DNA of 9,923 nt, taken from Streptosporangiaceae bacterium. GTDB lineage: Bacteria > Actinomycetota > Actinomycetes > Streptosporangiales > Streptosporangiaceae. Where the stretch lies: the NCBI GenBank assembly GCA_030052355.1, contig JASIGS010000445.1, positions 1 to 9,923 on the forward strand, given 5' to 3'. The notes under the pieces are model-generated. The model was given only the letters and a program-made list of their open reading frames with translations, had not been told where the DNA came from and made no database searches. Below are positions 6,958-9,923 of the stretch, piece after piece (within the stretch, counting starts at the first letter, position 1; the number at the start of each line of letters is the position of its first letter). The translations under genes were made by a program, and so were the position numbers.

Positions 6958-7566
6958 CTAACCGAGTCGCAGCGCCGGCTCCGGCGAAGTCTCGTCAATC
7001 AAGCGCTCGACTGCCACCTCCGCCTCCTGGTACGCGGTGCGCAGTTCGAGGCGCAGCCGCGGGTACTGCGGATCCGGCCTGACCGTCTTGAACCCGACCG
7101 CCAGCAGGTAGTCAGCCGGCACCACGCAGGTCGGGTGTGACCACTTCAAGTCGCCGAACGCCTCGATCGCCCTGATCCCCCTGGCGGTCAGGTCTTTGAC
7201 GAGGCCCTGGACGAGCATCCGGCCTATGCCCCTGCCCGCGAACTCCGCTACCACGTGGGCCGTCATCAGCAGAACGGCATCGGCACTGATCGGACTTGTC
7301 GGGAATGCCAGTGACCGTGGCGCATATCGGGGTGGGGCATAAGCGATGTAACCGGCCGGGACGTTATCGGCGTACACGATCTTCCCGCAACTGCCCCACT
7401 CCAGCAGGACCGACGAGATCCACGCTTCCTTCTCGAGCGAGGGATCGCCTACCTCGAGGGCGCGAGCCTGGCCGACGGGATCAAGCTCCCAGAAGACGCA
7501 CCGACGGCACCTGGGCGGCAGGTCCTCGAGGTTGTCCAGGGTGAGGCTGGCGACGCGGCGGGACAC
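6958..7566 (-). CDS. GNAT-family N-acetyltransferase with N-terminal CxxC motif
   Basis: Predicted acetyl-CoA-dependent acetyltransferase of 202 residues with unknown acceptor. The acetyl-CoA-binding signature is at FAGRGIGRMLVQ (109-120), and the preceding strand includes AVLLMTAHVV (97-106). The N-terminus has CRRCVFWE (20-27): two cysteines in a CxxC spacing plus W26, a feature I recall from actinobacterial homologues at this chromosomal place. The central WISSVLLEWGSCGK (49-62) and the LPxxCRRCVFWELDP segment are typical of this subgroup, not of GNATs in general. GTG 7566 is the only ATG/GTG/TTG start in the 34 codons after the upstream gene's stop, but it has no visible ribosome site. 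It is the last gene of the minus-strand run and converges on trxA. Confidence 0.85.
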   Translation of the reverse strand: MSRRVASLTLDNLEDLPPRCRRCVFWELDPVGQARALEVGDPSLEKEAWISSVLLEWGSCGKIVYADNVPAGYIAYAPPRYAPRSLAFPTSPISADAVLLMTAHVVAEFAGRGIGRMLVQGLVKDLTARGIRAIEAFGDLKWSHPTCVVPADYLLAVGFKTVRPDPQYPRLRLELRTAYQEAEVAVERLIDETSPEPALRLG

Positions 7567-7668
7567 CTGGATCGTCGTACCCGCGATGTGGGCACCGGAT
7601 GCCTGCGAGAGCCCCGGGCTCAGGTCGCCGTCCGATGCGCGGCGCCCAGGCTCTTCCGCGGTGCGCTC

Positions 7669-8784
7669 TCACGTTTCACGTGAAACGGCGCCGGGGTTCC
7701 GGGCCACCGGCTGGGACGTCCCCTGGACAGCGCCGTCCGTCCCCGCGCCAGCGGTAGCCTCCCGGATGGCCGTGACGAACGTGTCCACGTCGTCCTCGGA
7801 GGTGTCGAACGCCGCCATCCAGCGGACCACGCAGCGGCCATCGGCCGCATCCGACCAGACGTGGAAGTCCCAGTCCTGTTGCAGCGCCGCCACCTCGCGG
7901 TTGCCGATCTCGGCAAACACTCCATTGCTCTGGACGGGATAGCGCAGCCGCAAGCCAGGAACGGTCGCGATCTCGTCGGACAGCCGCCGCGCCATGGCAT
8001 TCGCCTGGCGGGCATTGGCCAGCCACAGGTCGTCGTCGAGCAGCGCAGCCACCTGTGCAGCCAGGAATCTCATCTTCGATGCGAGCTGCATCAGCTGCTT
8101 GCGCTGGAACCGGACACCCGCCGCCAGCTCGTCCCGCATCACCAGCACGGACTCAACGCCCAGCGCGCCATTCTTGGTAGCACCGAAGCTCAGCACGTCT
8201 GCACAGGCGGCTATGTCCGCGACGGCGCAGCCCTCGTGTGCCACCGCGTTCGCGAGTCGGGCACCGTCGATGTAGCACAGCAGCCCGTTTGCGTCGCAGA
8301 ACTCGCGGATCGACATCAGCTCCGTCAGGGCGTAGCAGGTTCCAAGCTCTGTAACCTGCGCCAGCTGTACGACACGCGGCTGCGCCCGGTGCTCGTCCCC
8401 GCGTCCCGCGAGGCGCCGCTCGATGAGCGCAGGGGTGAGCTTGCCGTCCGGCGTGTCCACTGTCAGCAGCTTGCAGCCGAGGATCCGTTCGGCCGCGCCG
8501 CACTCGTCCACGTTCAGGTGGGACGTCTCGGCACAGATGACCGCCTCGTACGGACGCAGCAGCAGGCTCAGCCCGAGCACGTTGGCGGCCGTCCCGTTGA
8601 ACACCAGGTAGGCATCTCGAGCGCCGGTAAGCCCGCAGAGCCGAGCGGTGGTCTCGGCGGTGAGGTCGTCGCTCCCGTACGCGACGGCGTCGCCAGAGTT
8701 CACTGCCGCGATCGCTGCAAGTACCGCCGGGTGGGCGCCGGCGTGATTGTCGCTGCCCCAAGTCCGAGCTGCTGGCTGATTCAC
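7669..8784 (-). CDS. Threonine aldolase-family PLP enzyme (low-specificity L-threonine aldolase-like)
   Basis: Fold-type I PLP enzyme of the beta-eliminating lyase family, whose best-known members split L-threonine or L-allo-threonine to glycine and acetaldehyde. The 371-residue protein has the SDNHAGAHP start (11-19), H89 in TSHLNVDE (probable PLP-stacking His), the cofactor-binding D173 in YIDGARL, with R176, and the Schiff-base lysine K204 in SFGATKNGALG. The last 30 or so residues are Ala/Gly/Gln/Pro-rich with no family counterpart, and the final five come from the parS palindrome. A TAG at 8794-8796 leaves GTG 8784 as the first normal start; no clear ribosome site is seen. It sits 73 nt after parB on the same strand and may be co-transcribed. 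True substrate cannot be read from sequence; related enzymes act on phenylserine or other beta-hydroxy amino acids. Confidence 0.88.
   Translation of the reverse strand: MNQPAARTWGSDNHAGAHPAVLAAIAAVNSGDAVAYGSDDLTAETTARLCGLTGARDAYLVFNGTAANVLGLSLLLRPYEAVICAETSHLNVDECGAAERILGCKLLTVDTPDGKLTPALIERRLAGRGDEHRAQPRVVQLAQVTELGTCYALTELMSIREFCDANGLLCYIDGARLANAVAHEGCAVADIAACADVLSFGATKNGALGVESVLVMRDELAAGVRFQRKQLMQLASKMRFLAAQVAALLDDDLWLANARQANAMARRLSDEIATVPGLRLRYPVQSNGVFAEIGNREVAALQQDWDFHVWSDAADGRCVVRWMAAFDTSEDDVDTFVTAIREATAGAGTDGAVQGTSQPVARNPGAVSRET
7672..7687. promoter_or_regulatory. parS centromere site (ParB-binding palindrome)
   Basis: The 16-bp perfect palindrome CGTTTCACGTGAAACG contains the 14-bp parS core GTTTCACGTGAAAC, the site recognised by chromosomal ParB/Spo0J in many bacteria including Streptomyces and mycobacteria. 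It overlaps the last codons of the aldolase-like gene, encoding the residues VSRET, just before its TGA. parB itself is encoded 1.2 kb away. ParB loads here, slides as a CTP clamp and forms the segregation complex with ParA. Confidence 0.95.
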
Positions 8785-8857
8785 GGGCAGATGCTAGCCG
8801 TCGGCCCCGACTGGCCCGCACGAGGGGTCGGTCCCGGAAAACCTCTCTTGCAGGCCA

Positions 8858-9817
8858 CTAACTCCGGCGCGCGGGGCTCAGGTCCGGCGACATGCTGCTT
8901 ACGATCCGCTCCAGGTCCTCGAGCGAGGCGAACTCGACGACTATCTTGCCCTTCCGCTGGCCCAGCTCGACCTTGACGCGCGTCTCGAAGATGTCGGACA
9001 ACCGGTCGGCCAGATCCTTCAGGGCCGGAGCGACGGGTGCCCGGCCGCGAGGCCTGGGAGTTCTCGCCGCGGTCTCCTCGCCAACCGCCACGATCTCCTC
9101 GACGGCCCGGACGGAGAGCCCTTCCGCCACTATCCGGTACGCGAGTTGTTCCTGGGCAGCGGGATCGTCCAAGGCGAGCAGCGCCCGGGCGTGGCCGGCG
9201 CTGAGCACGCCCGCGGCCACCCGCTTCTGCACCGCGGGCGGCAGGTTCAGCAGCCTGATCGTGTTCGAGATATGCGGCCGCGACCGGCCGACCCGCCTGG
9301 CCAGTTCCTCGTGCGTGGCCGAGAAGTCGTCGAGCAGCTGCTGGTAGGCAGCCGCCTCCTCGAGCGGGTTGAGCTGCTCCCTGTGCAGGTTCTCCATCAA
9401 GGCGTCGCGCAGCATGTCCACGTCTGGCGTCTCGCGGACGATCGCCGGGATCAGCGTGACGCCAGCGAGCTCGCAAGCCCGCCAGCGGCGCTCTCCCATG
9501 ATCAGCTCGTACCGGCCCGGCTCGGCCTGCCGGACGACGACCGGCTGCAGCAGCCCGACCGCGTTGATCGACGCGGCCAGCTCGGCGAGCGTCTCCTCGT
9601 CGAATGCCTGCCTCGGCTGCCTGGGATTCGGCGTTATCGATCCGACCGGGATTTCTTCCAGGTAGGCGCCCGAGATCACCGGCAGCGGAGCCTGGGTGCT
9701 AGCGCTCTGGACCTTGCCGGAGAACGCGGGCCTGCCGGTTGCTACCACCGAACCGGGCGGGCCCGTCGGTATCAGCGCACCGAGCCCCTTGCCCAGCCCC
9801 CGTTTCGGCTGCGGCAT
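8858..9817 (-). CDS. parB: Chromosome partitioning protein ParB (Spo0J family)
   Basis: DNA-binding CTPase clamp that loads at parS, spreads along origin DNA and, with ParA and SMC, segregates the chromosome. The 319 residues show, in order: N-terminal ParA-contact motif [12 protein letters not shown] (6-17), a variable linker (18-50), the ParB/Srx CTPase domain with NPRQPR (64-69) and GERRWRA (108-114), the [10 protein letters not shown] segment (142-151), a helix-turn-helix that reads parS (about 167-192), a Pro/Arg linker (about 250-262) and the C-terminal dimerisation domain (about 263-310). All expected motifs are intact. ATG 9817 follows an excellent ribosome site. Upstream on the same strand is the end of parA, giving the usual parAB order, and a parS site lies 1.2 kb downstream. 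Confidence 0.97.
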   Translation of the reverse strand: MPQPKRGLGKGLGALIPTGPPGSVVATGRPAFSGKVQSASTQAPLPVISGAYLEEIPVGSITPNPRQPRQAFDEETLAELAASINAVGLLQPVVVRQAEPGRYELIMGERRWRACELAGVTLIPAIVRETPDVDMLRDALMENLHREQLNPLEEAAAYQQLLDDFSATHEELARRVGRSRPHISNTIRLLNLPPAVQKRVAAGVLSAGHARALLALDDPAAQEQLAYRIVAEGLSVRAVEEIVAVGEETAARTPRPRGRAPVAPALKDLADRLSDIFETRVKVELGQRKGKIVVEFASLEDLERIVSSMSPDLSPARRS

Positions 9818-9823
9818 GCCGTC

Positions 9824-9833
9824 TCACCTCCCC
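9824..9833 (-). promoter_or_regulatory. Ribosome binding site of parB
   Basis: Read on the minus strand, GGGGAGGTGA lies 6 nt before ATG 9817. It is the best Shine-Dalgarno match in the window and fixes the parB start. Confidence 0.85.
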
Positions 9834-9869
9834 CTCTCCGTAACCAAACCCGGTCGGCGTCATCCACCT

Positions 9870-9923
9870 TCAGCCCACCGCCGATTGCGCGTCCCGGAAC
9901 GCCAGCTCCCTGGCCGCCTCCTG
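9870..9923 (-). CDS. parA: C-terminal end of ParA (partial)
   Basis: The last 17 codons and TGA of a minus-strand gene running out of the window. The peptide QEAARELAFRDAQSAVG has the EAARELA helix seen at the end of actinobacterial ParA/Soj ATPases, and its place 52 nt before parB is where parA is expected. ParA is the Walker-type ATPase that pulls ParB-parS complexes along the nucleoid. The call rests mainly on position, because 17 residues carry no ATPase motif. Confidence 0.65.
   Translation of the reverse strand, partial: QEAARELAFRDAQSAVG

Noticed and set aside
8785..8857. Short palindrome GTCGGCCCCGAC in the parB-aldolase gap
   Set aside because: The loop would be only 2 nt with a 5-bp stem, and no T-tract follows on either strand.
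7861..8976. 371-codon plus-strand frame opposite the aldolase-like gene
   Set aside because: It is the antisense of a gene with clear PLP-enzyme motifs and spans the parB-aldolase boundary without any recognisable domain.

Overview
This 9.9-kb window is a high-GC actinobacterial chromosome segment. It carries the conserved origin-proximal block found in Streptomyces and mycobacteria: murJ (mviN), a MurJ-associated pseudokinase, sigM, its anti-sigma factor, trxB and trxA, then on the opposite strand a GNAT acetyltransferase, an extra PLP enzyme, parB and the end of parA. In known actinobacteria the order continues through rsmG, jag, yidC, rnpA and rpmH to dnaA, so oriC should lie a few kb beyond the right edge. 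Gene order fits a filamentous or related actinomycete, because MurJ and the pseudokinase are separate genes here but are one polypeptide in Mycobacterium. The genus cannot be decided from this window.

Plus strand, 1-6834. The lipid II flippase MurJ has a long Pro/Gly/Arg-rich cytosolic tail with two small tandem repeats, and its true start may lie left of the window. A 196-bp gap with inverted repeats separates it from a membrane-anchored pseudokinase that has lost its catalytic residues and carries an extracytoplasmic discoidin-like domain. sigM follows and overlaps its zinc-type anti-sigma gene by 4 nt (GTGA), so the two are probably translationally coupled. trxB and trxA come next, behind a perfect match to the SigR disulfide-stress promoter (GGAAT-N18-GTT). 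A strong hairpin terminator ends this side at 6859-6898.

Minus strand, 9923-6958. Transcription runs parA (last 17 codons only), parB, a threonine-aldolase-like PLP enzyme, and a GNAT acetyltransferase with a CxxC motif, converging on trxA. A perfect 16-bp palindrome with the parS core GTTTCACGTGAAAC lies inside the last codons of the aldolase gene, about 1.2 kb from the end of parB. ParB made here would load at this site and, with ParA, segregate the origin region.

Themes: cell-wall precursor export and its regulation (murJ, pseudokinase), envelope and thiol stress (sigM, anti-sigma, trxBA), and chromosome segregation (parA, parB, parS). I see no mobile element, CRISPR array, tRNA or rRNA. 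The window looks like core chromosome rather than an accessory island. Its more unusual points are the parS-encoded C-terminus, the repeats in the MurJ tail, and an aldolase-like gene between parB and the GNAT gene.
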